A stretch of 64,000 nt of DNA from Zavarzinia aquatilis (GCF_003173035.1 NZ_QGLE01000001.1:372001-436000), one strand, 5' to 3'; counted from the stretch's first letter, positions 38,171-47,162 are shown. The notes: generated by a model not told the origin, from the letters alone. Numbers and translations: made by a program.

Positions 38171-39433
38171 ATGGCTGATGCAGCGGTCGAACAAGAATTC
38201 GGTAAAGGCTCCGGCCCCTGGTCCATGCCGATCGAGCAGTTGGACCCCAGCCGTCCGGAGTATTTCCTTGCCAACGAGCATGGCGAATATTTCCGCCGTC
38301 TGCGCAAGGAAGACCCCATCCACTTCACCCCGCAGAGCGCATTCGGCGCATTCTGGTCGATCACGAAGTTCGACGACATCGTGAAGGTGGAGACCAATCC
38401 CGGCGTCTTCTCCTCCGAACCTTCGATCATCATCGGCGACGCCAGCGACAATTTCGAGCCGCCGATGTTCATCGCCATGGACCCGCCGGTGCATGACGTG
38501 CAGCGCCTGGCCGCGTCGCCCGCGGTCGCGCCGCAGCGCCTGTCGGAGCTCGAGGACCTGATCCGCCAGCGCGCGGGTGTCATTCTCGACGGTCTGCCGG
38601 TGGGCGAGAGCTTCAACTGGGTCGAGCGGGTGTCGAAGGAATTGACCACCCAGATGCTGGCGACCCTGTTCGACGTGCCGTGGGAAGACCGCTACCTGCT
38701 GCCCTACTGGTCGGATATCGCGACCTCGGCCGAAGCCGTCGGCTCGACCTTCGATCAGGCCGAGCGTCAGCGCATCATGTTCGAGTGCCTGGTCTATTTC
38801 CAGAAGCTGTGGGTCGAGCGCGCGGCGGCCGAGCCGAAGTTCGATTTCATCTCGCTGATGGCCCATAACCCGCAGACCAAGGACATGATCAGCAATCCGC
38901 TGGAAATGGTCGGCAATCTGATGCTGCTCATCGTCGGGGGCAACGACACCACCCGGAATTCGATCTCGGGCGGCGTCTACTTCCTGAACAAGAACCCGGG
39001 CGAATACGCCAAGCTGAAGGCGGATCCGTCGCTGATCCCCAACATGGTCTCGGAAATCATCCGCTACCAGACGCCGCTGTCCCACATGCGCCGGACCGCG
39101 AAGGAAGACTTCGTGCTGAACGGCAAGCAGATCAAAAAGGGCGACAAGGTCGTCCTGTGGTACTGCTCGGGCAATCGGGACGAAACGGCGATCGACAACC
39201 CGGACGCCTTTGTCATCGACCGGGGGCGGGCGCGCCATCACATCTCGTTCGGCTTCGGCATTCACCGCTGCATGGGCAACCGCATGGCGGAAATGCAGCT
39301 GCGCGTGCTGTGGGAAGAGATCATGAAGCGCTTCGAGAACATCGAGCTGGTGCAGGAGCCGAAGCGCGTGCTCTCCAACTTCGTCAATGGCTACGAGGAG
39401 CTGATGGTCCGCGTGCATCCCCGCGCGGCGTAA
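38171..39433 (+). CDS. Cytochrome P450, CYP153-type alkane hydroxylase
   Basis: Soluble class I P450 of 420 residues, predicted to omega-hydroxylate medium-chain alkanes or fatty acids. The I-helix oxygen motif is LLIVGGNDTTRNSISGG, ExxR is in SEIIRY, and the heme cysteine is Cys367 in FGFGIHRCMGNRMAEMQLRVLWEE. GGNDTTRNS and the Cys-loop are characteristic of CYP153. GGGAGA 7 bases upstream supports the ATG at 38171. Ferredoxin and ferredoxin reductase genes, usual partners, are not adjacent. A TetR-family regulator follows. Confidence 0.92.
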   Translation: MADAAVEQEFGKGSGPWSMPIEQLDPSRPEYFLANEHGEYFRRLRKEDPIHFTPQSAFGAFWSITKFDDIVKVETNPGVFSSEPSIIIGDASDNFEPPMFIAMDPPVHDVQRLAASPAVAPQRLSELEDLIRQRAGVILDGLPVGESFNWVERVSKELTTQMLATLFDVPWEDRYLLPYWSDIATSAEAVGSTFDQAERQRIMFECLVYFQKLWVERAAAEPKFDFISLMAHNPQTKDMISNPLEMVGNLMLLIVGGNDTTRNSISGGVYFLNKNPGEYAKLKADPSLIPNMVSEIIRYQTPLSHMRRTAKEDFVLNGKQIKKGDKVVLWYCSGNRDETAIDNPDAFVIDRGRARHHISFGFGIHRCMGNRMAEMQLRVLWEEIMKRFENIELVQEPKRVLSNFVNGYEELMVRVHPRAA

Positions 39434-39507
39434 GCCGCGAATAGGGACGCCCGCGGCGTTAGCCGCGAGTGAGGAAACCCGCGGCGTAAGCGCCGGGCTG
39501 ACAAGCG
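39424..39507 (+). repeat. Three 28-base hairpin units after CYP153
   Basis: CGCGGC-GTAA-GCCGCG (39424-39439), CGCGGC-GTTA-GCCGCG (39452-39467) and CGCGGC-GTAA-GCGCCG (39480-39495, degraded) recur at an exact 28-base period. The first includes the P450 stop codon. Each forms a 6-base stem with a 4-base loop; the first two are perfect. They may slow or terminate transcription or protect the P450 mRNA end. Confidence 0.7.
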
Positions 39508-39532
39508 GGCGGAATTCGCCTATGCCTTGGGG

Positions 39533-40234
39533 ATGGACGGAGATCGCCCCCCCAAGGCTCGTAGCCGCAACACCCGCCAGCGCATCGTCGAGACCGCGCT
39601 GCGGCTGTTCAACGAGCGCCATTTCGGCAATGTCACCACGGCGGAACTCGCGGCCGAGGTCGGCATTGCCGAAGGCAACCTGTGGTATCACTTCAGGAAC
39701 AAGCGCGCGCTGCTCGACGAGCTTTCGGCGCTCTATGTCGAGCGGGCGCGGGCGCGCCTCGTGCTGTCGCCGGGGCAGGGCGATATTCTCGATTCTTATG
39801 CCGAGATGCTGCAGGCCCTGACCGCCGAGGTACAGGATTTCCGCTTCATCTTTCGCGACCGCGCGGATTTCGGCGAACTGTCGCCGCCGCTTGCCCAGAA
39901 TCTGGCCTCGATCTATGGCGGCACCTGGCATCAGATGTCGGATTTCTTCAGGGCCTTGCGCGATGCCGGCCATCTCGCCATCGCCGACGAATGGATCGGC
40001 GTTCATGTCTCCAACGCCATTCTGATCATCCGCTTCTCGCTCGAGTTCTTCCGCGAGCTGAATGTGCCGGAGCGGGGCGGGGATCAGGCGGCCTGGGGCG
40101 TGGTGCAACATCTGGCCGCCCTCGGTGAAATGCTGCGACCTGGCGCGCGCGACCATCTCCTCGACCGGCTCGGCCTTGTCGAGGCGTTCCGGCAGGCCAA
40201 GGCCATGCCCTTCGCGCTTCTGCGCACCGCCTGA
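39533..40234 (+). CDS. TetR/AcrR family transcriptional regulator
   Basis: A 233-residue regulator. The N-terminal TetR HTH domain is TRQRIVETALRLFNERHFGNVTTAELAAEVGIAEGNLWYHFRNKRALL. The C-terminal ligand domain has many aromatic and acidic residues (FIFRDRADFGELSPPLAQNLASIYGG, IRFSLEFFRELN) of unknown ligand. The ATG at 39533 (MDGDRPP) is preferred over a TTG two codons upstream. It lies downstream of the CYP153 gene in the same direction and is its likely regulator; the effector might be an alkane or fatty acid. Confidence 0.9.
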   Translation: MDGDRPPKARSRNTRQRIVETALRLFNERHFGNVTTAELAAEVGIAEGNLWYHFRNKRALLDELSALYVERARARLVLSPGQGDILDSYAEMLQALTAEVQDFRFIFRDRADFGELSPPLAQNLASIYGGTWHQMSDFFRALRDAGHLAIADEWIGVHVSNAILIIRFSLEFFRELNVPERGGDQAAWGVVQHLAALGEMLRPGARDHLLDRLGLVEAFRQAKAMPFALLRTA

Positions 40235-40246
40235 TTTTCCGATATC

Positions 40247-40267
40247 GCGGCCACTGGCCGCATTTTT
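40247..40267 (+). terminator. Terminator after the tetR gene
   Basis: GCGGCC-ACT-GGCCGC followed by ATTTTT, 12 bases after the stop codon. The sequence GGCCACTGGCCG occurs again about 30 bases downstream, without a T-run. Confidence 0.75.
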
Positions 40268-40341
40268 CCCACAACAGGGCCACTGGCCGTGGGGCGGACG
40301 ATCCCCTATCGTGCCGGCCGAAGTGAACATGAGGATCGGGC

Positions 40342-41421
40342 ATGAGCCTTTCCGGTGCCTATCAGCAGCAATCGCAAGCCGCGCTGGCCGCGCCGCTGCC
40401 GCCGGCCGTCAACCGTCCGGTCGCGCGCTGGCTGTTCTTCGTCTCCTTCCTGCTGCTGTGCATGGTCGTGCTGGGCGGGGTGACGCGGCTGACGGATTCA
40501 GGGCTGTCGATCACCGAATGGAAGCCAGTCACCGGCGCGATCCCGCCGCTGTCCGAAGAAGCGTGGCAGGCGGAATTCACCAAGTACCAGCAGATTCCCC
40601 AGTACCAGCAGCTGAACCAGGGCATGAGCCTTCATGAGTTCAAGCAGATCTACTGGTTCGAATGGGCGCACCGGCTGCTCGGCCGGCTGATCGGCTTTGC
40701 CTTCTTCGTTCCCTTCCTCTGGTTCCTGTTGCGCGGCAAGCTGGACCGCCCCATGGCCTGGCGCCTTGGCGGCATTCTGGTCCTGGGTGGATCGCAGGGG
40801 CTGCTGGGCTGGTTCATGGTGGCGTCGGGCCTGACCGAGCGGGTCTCGGTCTCGCAATACCGGCTGGCGGCCCATCTCTCGCTCGCCTTCATCATCCACG
40901 CGGCGGTGTTCTGGACCGCGCTCGACCTCTGGCGCGGGCGCGTCGTCCGCGTCGCCTCGGCCGGCCTGTCGCGGGCGACGGCCGTGGTCATCCTGCTCCT
41001 CTTCCTGCAGATCGTGATCGGCGCCTTTGTCGCCGGGCTCGACGCCGGGCTTGCCTACAACACCTGGCCCCTCATGGATGGCGAGATCGCGCCCGCCGGC
41101 ATGTTCAGCCACACGCCCGCCTGGCTCGACCCGTTCGAGAACACGATCACCATCCAGTTCCTGCACCGCCGTGGCGCGGAACTGGTCGCCCTCGCCATTC
41201 TTGGCCTGTTCCTGGCCGTGCGCGCCCGGGTGGCCGATCCCCGGGCGAAGGCGGCGGCCCATGGCCTGTTGGCCATGCTGGTCGTCCAGTTCCTGCTGGG
41301 CATCTGGACGCTGATCGAGGTCGTGCCGGTCTCCCTCGGCGCCGTGCATCAGGCCGGGGCCTTCGTGCTCTTCACCCTCGGCCTCAACCTCGCTCACCGT
41401 CTGCGGCGGGCGGCGGCGTAA
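40342..41421 (+). CDS. ctaA: Heme A synthase
   Basis: Oxidises the C8 methyl of heme O to the formyl group of heme A for aa3-type oxidases. The 359-residue membrane protein has about eight helices and heme-ligand histidines in FEWAHRLLGRLIG, YRLAAHLSLAF, FLHRRGAELVAL and VHQAGAFVLF. TRLTDSGLSITEWKPVTGAIPPL and GAFVAGLDAGLAYNTWPLMDG are signature stretches of the alphaproteobacterial/mitochondrial type. Its 3' end overlaps the convergent TTC38 gene by 28 bases. Confidence 0.95.
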   Translation: MSLSGAYQQQSQAALAAPLPPAVNRPVARWLFFVSFLLLCMVVLGGVTRLTDSGLSITEWKPVTGAIPPLSEEAWQAEFTKYQQIPQYQQLNQGMSLHEFKQIYWFEWAHRLLGRLIGFAFFVPFLWFLLRGKLDRPMAWRLGGILVLGGSQGLLGWFMVASGLTERVSVSQYRLAAHLSLAFIIHAAVFWTALDLWRGRVVRVASAGLSRATAVVILLLFLQIVIGAFVAGLDAGLAYNTWPLMDGEIAPAGMFSHTPAWLDPFENTITIQFLHRRGAELVALAILGLFLAVRARVADPRAKAAAHGLLAMLVVQFLLGIWTLIEVVPVSLGAVHQAGAFVLFTLGLNLAHRLRRAAA

Positions 41422-42713
41422 CGCTCCAGTACCGGCGCGGTCGGACGCCAGCCCGCCCGTTCGGCCCACAGGGCATGGGCGAGGCGGTGCTGGCCCGATT
41501 TCTCGGCGGCGTCGATCAGGGTCTGGGTCAGCAGGTCGCGCTGGGCGTGGCTGCCGCCGATGCGGATCCATTTGTAGCGGCAGGGCAGCAGGTGGCTGAC
41601 GGCACCCGCATGGTCGCCCTCGGCGTGGGCCAGCACGCCTTCGATCACCGAACGGCCGACATCGCGGGTGATGACCCGGTTGTCGGCATCGTCGTCGCCG
41701 GCCTGATAGGCATCGAGCGAGCGGCGCAGGGCGGCGACATCGTCGCCTCGCCCGGCCCGCGCGGCAGCCATGGCGATATGCAGATCGTTGAAGGCCAGCA
41801 CATGATCGTCGACATGGGTCAGCCACTGGGCGGCGATGGCCTGCCAGCGCGGACCGACGTCGACCCCCGCCAGTTCGAGGCGCCACAAGAGCGCCGAAGC
41901 GTCGACGAGGTCGAGCAGGCTGTCGCCCCCGATCTTGGGCGCGACATGGGCATCGTAATCGGCCAGCACTTCGCCACCACGGCCAGCCTCGATCAGATAA
42001 AGCGCGAGGTGCCAGCCATTGTGCACCGAAAGCCAGATGCCCTTCGACCAGTCGGGCCTGGTCTCGCGCAGGAAGGCGATGCCCTCGGCCTGACGGCTGG
42101 TCATTTCGAGGACATGGGCGACGGCGTGGACCGCCCAGGCATCCTCGGCATTGCGGGCGAGGGCGGCGCGGCCCATGGCCTCGGCCTTGGCGAGATCGCC
42201 CGCTTCCTCGAGGCCGAAGGCATATTGCCCGAGGACGAAGCCATAAAGCGGGTCGTCGCGATCCCATTGATCGAGCACGCGGGCGATGGAATCGCGGATG
42301 CTGAAGGAGTGGCCGAGGTAGAAATAACTGTCGTGAGCGAAGCGCAGGGCCAGCGCGTCGGTCGGATAGTCGATCAGAATCGCTTCCCAGATGTCGGTCG
42401 CCCTGACCATCGCGCCGGCGGCGAAGGCCTGCGCCGCGGCGAGATGGGCGCGCTCGCGGGCATTGGCGGGCAGGGCGGCGGCGGTATCGAGCCGGGCGCG
42501 GACGTCCTTGTTGCTGCCCGGCACGCCCCCCAGCACCATCAGCGAGGCAATGGCGGCATGGCCGAGGGCGAAGCCCGGGTCGGCCTCGGTCGCGCTCGCC
42601 AGCGTGCCGATGGGGTCGCCGCGCCAGGCGAAATAATCGTGGATCGCCTGATCGAGAAGGGGGGCGATCTCCTCCCCGGCGCTGAGCGCCAGGCCCTGGG
42701 CATCGGTCGTCAT
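41394..42713 (-). CDS. TTC38-family tetratricopeptide protein
   Basis: A 439-residue soluble helical repeat protein matching animal TTC38: GHAAIASLMVLGG, PTDALALRFAHDSYFYLGH, DAWAVHAVAHVLEM, VHNGWHLALYLIEAG, DHVLAFNDLHIAMA and RYKWIRIGGSHAQRDLLTQTLI all have close TTC38 equivalents. Function is unknown in bacteria; a scaffold or hydrolase-associated role is speculation. The ATG at 42713 (MTTDAQGL) is preferred. It is convergent with ctaA. Confidence 0.85.
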   Translation of the reverse strand: MTTDAQGLALSAGEEIAPLLDQAIHDYFAWRGDPIGTLASATEADPGFALGHAAIASLMVLGGVPGSNKDVRARLDTAAALPANARERAHLAAAQAFAAGAMVRATDIWEAILIDYPTDALALRFAHDSYFYLGHSFSIRDSIARVLDQWDRDDPLYGFVLGQYAFGLEEAGDLAKAEAMGRAALARNAEDAWAVHAVAHVLEMTSRQAEGIAFLRETRPDWSKGIWLSVHNGWHLALYLIEAGRGGEVLADYDAHVAPKIGGDSLLDLVDASALLWRLELAGVDVGPRWQAIAAQWLTHVDDHVLAFNDLHIAMAAARAGRGDDVAALRRSLDAYQAGDDDADNRVITRDVGRSVIEGVLAHAEGDHAGAVSHLLPCRYKWIRIGGSHAQRDLLTQTLIDAAEKSGQHRLAHALWAERAGWRPTAPVLERYAAARRRR

Positions 42714-42785
42714 CGCAGCTACTCGCACAAGAGAGACGCGATCAGCGTTTCAGATCGCGCGCGAGACTGTCAACCGCGACCGAGC

Positions 42786-42819
42786 AAAAGCGCCGCCCGG
42801 AAGGGTCTCCGGGCGGCGC
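42786..42819 (-). terminator. Terminator after metY
   Basis: Leftward, a perfect 12-base stem GCGCCGCCCGGA (complement of 42808-42819) with a short loop, then TTTTGCT. It is 20 bases after the metY stop. Confidence 0.85.
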
Positions 42820-42838
42820 CGCGCCGACGTGCCGCGGC

Positions 42839-44122
42839 TCAGAGCGCGGCGAGGGCCTGGTCGAGGTCGGCGATGATATCGACCACATTCTCGATGCCGA
42901 CCGACAGGCGGACGACGTCGTCGCCGGCACCGGCCGCGGCGCGCTGGGCCGGGGTCAGCTGCTTGTGGGTGGTCGAGGCCGGATGGATGATCAGGCTGCG
43001 AACGTCGCCGATATTGGCGAGGTGAGAGAACAGCTTCACGTTCTTGACGAGGCCGACACCCGCGTCATAGCCGCCCTTGAGGCCGAAGGTGAAGACGGCG
43101 CCCGCGCCCTTGGGCGCGTATTTCTGCTGCAGGCCGTGGTACTTGTCGCCCTCGAGCCCGGCGTAGGACACCCAGGCGACCTTGGCGTGGCCCTGCAGGT
43201 GGCGGGCGACGGCGAGGGCATTCGCCGTGTGGCGCTCGATGCGCAGGGCCAGGGTCTCGATCCCGGTCAGGATCAGGAAGGCGTTGAACGGCGCGAGCGA
43301 CGGCCCGAGATCGCGCAGGCCCAGCACGCGGGCGGCGATGGCGAAGCTGATGTTACCGAAGGTCTTGCCCAGTTCGAGGCCGGCATAGGACGGATTGGGC
43401 TTCGAGAGCTGGGTGAACTTGTCGTCCGCCAGCCAGTCGAAATTGCCGCCGTCGACGATCAGGCCGCCGATGGAATTGCCGTGTCCGCCCAGGAACTTGG
43501 TCGCCGAATGGACGACGATGTTGGCGCCATGCTCGAAGGGGCGGACCAGATAGGGCGTCGCCAGCGTGTTGTCGACGATGAGCGGCACATGGTGCTTCTT
43601 CGCGATGGCGCCGATCGGGTCGAGGTCGGTGACGACACCGCCGGGGTTGGCGATGGATTCCACGAAGATCGCCTTCACGCCGGGCACGAAGGCGCGGTCG
43701 AAATTCTGCGGATCATCGGAATCGACCCAGATCACTTCCCAGCCGAAGGACTTGAAGCTGTTGCCGAACTGGTTGATCGAGCCGCCATAGAGCTTCTTCG
43801 AGGCGAGGAACTTGTCCCCGGGCGAGAGCAGGGTGTGGAACACCAGGAACTGCGCGGCATGGCCCGAGGCGACGGCGAGGGCGGCGGTGCCGCCTTCAAG
43901 GTCGGCGATCCGCGATTCCAGCACCGCGTTGGTCGGGTTCATGATGCGGGTGTAAATATTGCCGAAGGCCTGCAGCCCGAACAGCGACGCCGCATGGTCG
44001 ACATCGTCGAAGACATAGGACGCGGTCTGGTAGATCGGCGTGACCCGCGCGTTGGTCGCCGGGTCGGGGGCCGCACCGGCGTGGATGGTGCGGGTTTCGA
44101 AGGCAGGCTTGTGCTCGCTCAT
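42839..44122 (-). CDS. metY: O-acetylhomoserine sulfhydrylase
   Basis: PLP enzyme making homocysteine from O-acetylhomoserine and sulfide, 427 residues. The PLP lysine is Lys209 in VVHSATKFLGGHG, and TRIMNPTNAVLESRIADLEGG, SGHAAQFLVFHTLLSPGD and DNTLATPYLVRPFEHGA are conserved. Length and the SxxTxFGNSF-like NQFGNSFKSFGWEV region fit MetY/CysD rather than MetB. GGAG lies 7 bases before the ATG at 44122. No metX is adjacent; I saw no SAM riboswitch in the 108-base leader. Confidence 0.95.
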   Translation of the reverse strand: MSEHKPAFETRTIHAGAAPDPATNARVTPIYQTASYVFDDVDHAASLFGLQAFGNIYTRIMNPTNAVLESRIADLEGGTAALAVASGHAAQFLVFHTLLSPGDKFLASKKLYGGSINQFGNSFKSFGWEVIWVDSDDPQNFDRAFVPGVKAIFVESIANPGGVVTDLDPIGAIAKKHHVPLIVDNTLATPYLVRPFEHGANIVVHSATKFLGGHGNSIGGLIVDGGNFDWLADDKFTQLSKPNPSYAGLELGKTFGNISFAIAARVLGLRDLGPSLAPFNAFLILTGIETLALRIERHTANALAVARHLQGHAKVAWVSYAGLEGDKYHGLQQKYAPKGAGAVFTFGLKGGYDAGVGLVKNVKLFSHLANIGDVRSLIIHPASTTHKQLTPAQRAAAGAGDDVVRLSVGIENVVDIIADLDQALAAL

Positions 44123-44195
44123 TCCTGGTCTCCATCAAGAATGTCGCCATTTAGGCAACACGCGCATCGGCTGTCCAGTTATTTCCTGTTACAGC

Positions 44196-44219
44196 CTGTT
44201 TATTAGAAAATAATAACAG
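44196..44219 (-). terminator. AT-rich hairpin between CoA-binding gene and metY
   Basis: CTGTTTATTA-GAAAA-TAATAACAG, a 9-base stem with one bulged base in an unusually AT-rich gap. It lies 12 bases after the stop of the CoA-binding gene and may terminate it, or separate metY from upstream transcription. Confidence 0.4.
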
Positions 44220-44230
44220 TGAATTTATGT

Positions 44231-44650
44231 CTATAAGCCGAGGCGGGGGATCTCGATCTTGGGGCAACGGTCCATGACGACGGTCAGGCCGGCGTGTTCC
44301 GCCTTTGCCCGCGCGCTGTTGTCGGCCAGGCCGAGCTGCATCCAGACCGACTTGGCCTTGATCGCGATGGCTTCGTCGACGACACCGGCGAGCGCCGATT
44401 CCTCGCGGAAGATGTCGACCATGTCGATGGGCTCCCCGATGTCGGCGAGTCGCGCCACCACGGTCTGCCCGAGGATGGTCTGCCCCGCGAGGCCGGGATT
44501 GACCGGAATCACCCGGTATCCGCGGTGCAGCAGATATTCCATCACCTCGTGGGAAGCGCGCGCCGGCTTGGCGCTGGCGCCGACGAGGGCGATCACCCGG
44601 GTTTCGGTCAGAAGGCGGCGCAGGGCGGCGTCGTCTCGGGGATAGGCCAT
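44231..44650 (-). CDS. CoA-binding domain protein, YccU-like
   Basis: A 139-residue Rossmann-fold protein of the CoA_binding_2 family. It has IALVGASAKPARASHEVMEYLLHRGYRVIPVNPG, TVVARLADIGEPIDMVDIFR and AKSVWMQLGLADNSARAKAEHAGLTVVMDRCPKIEI. Binding of CoA has been seen in relatives; the physiological role is unknown. It stands upstream of metY in the same direction, separated by a hairpin. Confidence 0.9.
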   Translation of the reverse strand: MAYPRDDAALRRLLTETRVIALVGASAKPARASHEVMEYLLHRGYRVIPVNPGLAGQTILGQTVVARLADIGEPIDMVDIFREESALAGVVDEAIAIKAKSVWMQLGLADNSARAKAEHAGLTVVMDRCPKIEIPRLGL

Positions 44651-44826
44651 GGCGGGTCTCCTTGTGCCGCGGCAGTGGACCCCCGCGCGCGGCGATCGTC
44701 AATCGCGGACAAAGGGGGGAGCGCGACATCTGTCCGTCGGGCGGGCGATGGACTACACTGCGCCGCCCGGCCGGAACCGGCGGGGCTGGCGGCCGTTGCT
44801 ACCAGGGTAATCTTCAGCGGGCGATC

Positions 44827-46380
44827 ATGACGCTTGTCGCAACCACCAGGATCGACCGGGTCGAGGCCATCGCGGTCGAAGGCCGCGCGCCCCGTCTCGC
44901 CCGTGACACCATCGCCGGCCACATCGGGGAGCGTCTGGGGCCAGCCCATGCCGCGCTCTTCACCCGCCCGCGCGAGGCCGGTGCCTTCATCGAATGGCAC
45001 AGCGTCGCCGATGGCGCGCCCGTGCGCTTCGTCGACCTGCCGCCGGAGGCGCGGGCCGAGGTCCAGAGCCGGCTCGGCCGGCTGGTCGGCGAAATTCGCG
45101 GCGAGGCGGGGCGACTTGCCGCCTCGGGCGCGGCGGAGGAACGCGAACTCGGCGCGCTGATCGCGGCCGCGCTGGAAATCCCGGGCCTCGACCGCGTCTA
45201 TCTGGTCGGCGATCAGCCGGTTTTGACCGACTGGGGCAGCATCGCCCTCGATCCCACGGGACGCGGCGTGCCATCGCCGCGCGGCGTCCTGTTCGCTTTC
45301 GCGCCGGTCATCCGGCCGATACCGCGTGCCGGCGATACCGCGCCGCTGCCGGGCGCGACGCCCACGGCGGCGGCGGTCCCGGCGGCCGCGGTCGCCCGGG
45401 CCGCCCCGTCACGCTGGACCTGGCCCGTGGTCGCCACCCTGCTGGCGCTTCTCGCGCTGGCGCTCGGGGTGATCGCCCTTTTCGCCTGGCAGCGCGGCTG
45501 GCTCTCGTCGTTCCTCGACAAGCCGGCGCTCGTCTGCGAGGTGCCGGAAAGCGAAATCGGCCTCGCCGCCGATCTCGAGGGGCTGAAAGCGCGGGAGCAG
45601 GATTTGCGACGCGGCCTGTCGGACCTGCAGCGCCAGCTGGCGGAAAAGGCCGCGGCCTGCCGCCCGGCGATCCCGGCCCAGCCTGTTTCCCCGCCCGAGC
45701 CGGCGCCTCAGACCCCGCCGCAGCCGACACCAGCCCCGGAGCCTCCGGCGCCCGAGCCGCCGGCGCGCCCGCCAACCCCGACACCCGCGCCCACGCCGCC
45801 GCCCACCCCGGCCCAGCCGGCGCCGACAGCACCGCCCCGTGCCGAGGCCCCGCAGGACCGTCAGGTGGCGGAGGACCGCCGCCGGGTCGAGGAGCGAGGC
45901 GGGGCCAAGGGCCGTCTGGAGTTCATTCTCGCCTGGGACAATGCGGCGGATCTCGACCTGCATGTCGTCTGCCCGAGTGGACAGATGATCTGGTCGCGCC
46001 AGCCGAGCGGCTGCGGCTCCGGCCGGCTCGACATCGACGCCAACGGTTATGCCAACGCGGGCGGGCTGGTGCTGGTGCCCGATCCGGTTGAACACATCAC
46101 CTTTTCCGGCAATCCGCCGCTCGGCGATTTTCAGATGAAGGTGCGGATTTATCCGGACCCGCAGCGCCCGCGGCCGCCCACCGCCTCTTACCGCCTGACC
46201 GTGCTTTACGACGGCAAGGTGATCGCCGAGCGGCGCGGCACCATCGCCTCGCCGCCGCCGGGCAGCCGCAGCAGCGGCCCGACCCTGACCATTCCCGGAA
46301 TCGGCAGTTTCGGCGGCGGTTCGGAGCCCGTGTTCAACGAGCAGCCGGCCGGCAGCGTGCGGGTGCCGCCGCCGGCCTGA
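44827..46380 (+). CDS. Single-pass membrane protein with SrfA/YfaP-like domains
   Basis: A 517-residue protein I cannot name. Residues 1-150 are a soluble domain containing LDRVYLVGDQPVLTDWGSIALDP, similar in kind to the N-terminus of SrfA-type proteins. One membrane helix (about 205-226, VVATLLALLALALGVIALFAW) follows, then a short coiled coil, a proline-rich linker of about 60 residues and a C-terminal beta domain: EFILAWDNAADLDLHVVCPSGQMIW...GRLDIDANGYANAGG. That matches the DUF2135/YfaP type (NADLDLHV and LDxDAN are typical). The C-terminus would be periplasmic. The start ATG at 44827 is chosen by coding quality. No SrfB or SrfC partner is near. Confidence 0.75.
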   Translation: MTLVATTRIDRVEAIAVEGRAPRLARDTIAGHIGERLGPAHAALFTRPREAGAFIEWHSVADGAPVRFVDLPPEARAEVQSRLGRLVGEIRGEAGRLAASGAAEERELGALIAAALEIPGLDRVYLVGDQPVLTDWGSIALDPTGRGVPSPRGVLFAFAPVIRPIPRAGDTAPLPGATPTAAAVPAAAVARAAPSRWTWPVVATLLALLALALGVIALFAWQRGWLSSFLDKPALVCEVPESEIGLAADLEGLKAREQDLRRGLSDLQRQLAEKAAACRPAIPAQPVSPPEPAPQTPPQPTPAPEPPAPEPPARPPTPTPAPTPPPTPAQPAPTAPPRAEAPQDRQVAEDRRRVEERGGAKGRLEFILAWDNAADLDLHVVCPSGQMIWSRQPSGCGSGRLDIDANGYANAGGLVLVPDPVEHITFSGNPPLGDFQMKVRIYPDPQRPRPPTASYRLTVLYDGKVIAERRGTIASPPPGSRSSGPTLTIPGIGSFGGGSEPVFNEQPAGSVRVPPPA

Positions 46381-46392
46381 GGCATAGAAGGA

Positions 46393-47145
46393 TCAGCAGC
46401 TGCCGGCGCAGGCGCCACGGGCGGCGGCCACCAGCTTCTTCAGCGTGTCGAGATCGACGGCGCCCGGCACCAGCTGGTCGCCGATGATGAAACTGGGCGT
46501 GCCGTTGATCGCGAGTTTCCCGGCCAGGGCATGATTGTCGTCGATGTGGCCGGCGATGGCCTGGTCCTGCATGGCCGCCTTCAGTTTATCGGTGTCGATA
46601 CCGACGCCCTTGGCGATTTCCATGATCTTGTCGTCGCCCAGAGCCCCCTTGGAGGCGATCAGGGCGGCGTGGAATTCCTTGTATTTGCCCTGCGCGACCG
46701 AGGCGAGGGCCGCCCGGCTGGCAACGAGGGAATCGGGCCCGAGGATGGGGAATTCCTTGAGGACGACACGCAGCTTGGGGTCGGATTTGATCAACTCGTC
46801 GAGGGTGGGCTGGGCCTGTTTGCAGTAGCCGCAGCGGTAGTCGAAAAATTCGACCAGCGTGACGTCACCGTTGGGATTGCCGAGCACCTGATCGCGTCCG
46901 TCGCGCAGCAATTTCTCGCGCAGGGCCGCGATCTGGCCTTTGGCCTCGTCCGCCTTGGCCGCGTCTTCACGGGCCTGCATCGCCTGCACCGATTCGATGA
47001 TCACCTCCGGATGTTCCATCAGGTAGTCCTTCACGATCTGGCGGATTTCCTCCTTGCTGGCATCGTCGAACGAGCCGGCACTGGCGGGCAGCGCGGCGCC
47101 CGTCAGCAGGAGGGCGGCCAGACTGGAAGCGAGAAGGCGACGCAT
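46393..47145 (-). CDS. DsbA-family thiol-disulfide oxidoreductase
   Basis: A 250-residue periplasmic protein with a signal peptide (cleavage after LPASA, near residue 23), an N-terminal helical extension (EIRQIVKDYLMEHPEVIIESVQAM) and a thioredoxin/DsbA domain with redox site Cys105-Gly-Tyr-Cys108 and cis-Pro in NGTPSFIIG. The extension is typical of the Com1/ScsC/BdbD-like group, where it can drive oligomerisation. It has two more cysteines at the C-terminus (ACAGSC). It follows the M48 gene by 17 bases. Confidence 0.92.
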   Translation of the reverse strand: MRRLLASSLAALLLTGAALPASAGSFDDASKEEIRQIVKDYLMEHPEVIIESVQAMQAREDAAKADEAKGQIAALREKLLRDGRDQVLGNPNGDVTLVEFFDYRCGYCKQAQPTLDELIKSDPKLRVVLKEFPILGPDSLVASRAALASVAQGKYKEFHAALIASKGALGDDKIMEIAKGVGIDTDKLKAAMQDQAIAGHIDDNHALAGKLAINGTPSFIIGDQLVPGAVDLDTLKKLVAAARGACAGSC

Positions 47146-47162
47146 GGGGCAGATACTCCGGT

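Noticed and set aside
44123-44230. A SAM riboswitch upstream of metY
   Set aside because: The leader shows no recognisable SAM-I or SAM-II core, and most of it is an AT-rich hairpin near the previous gene.
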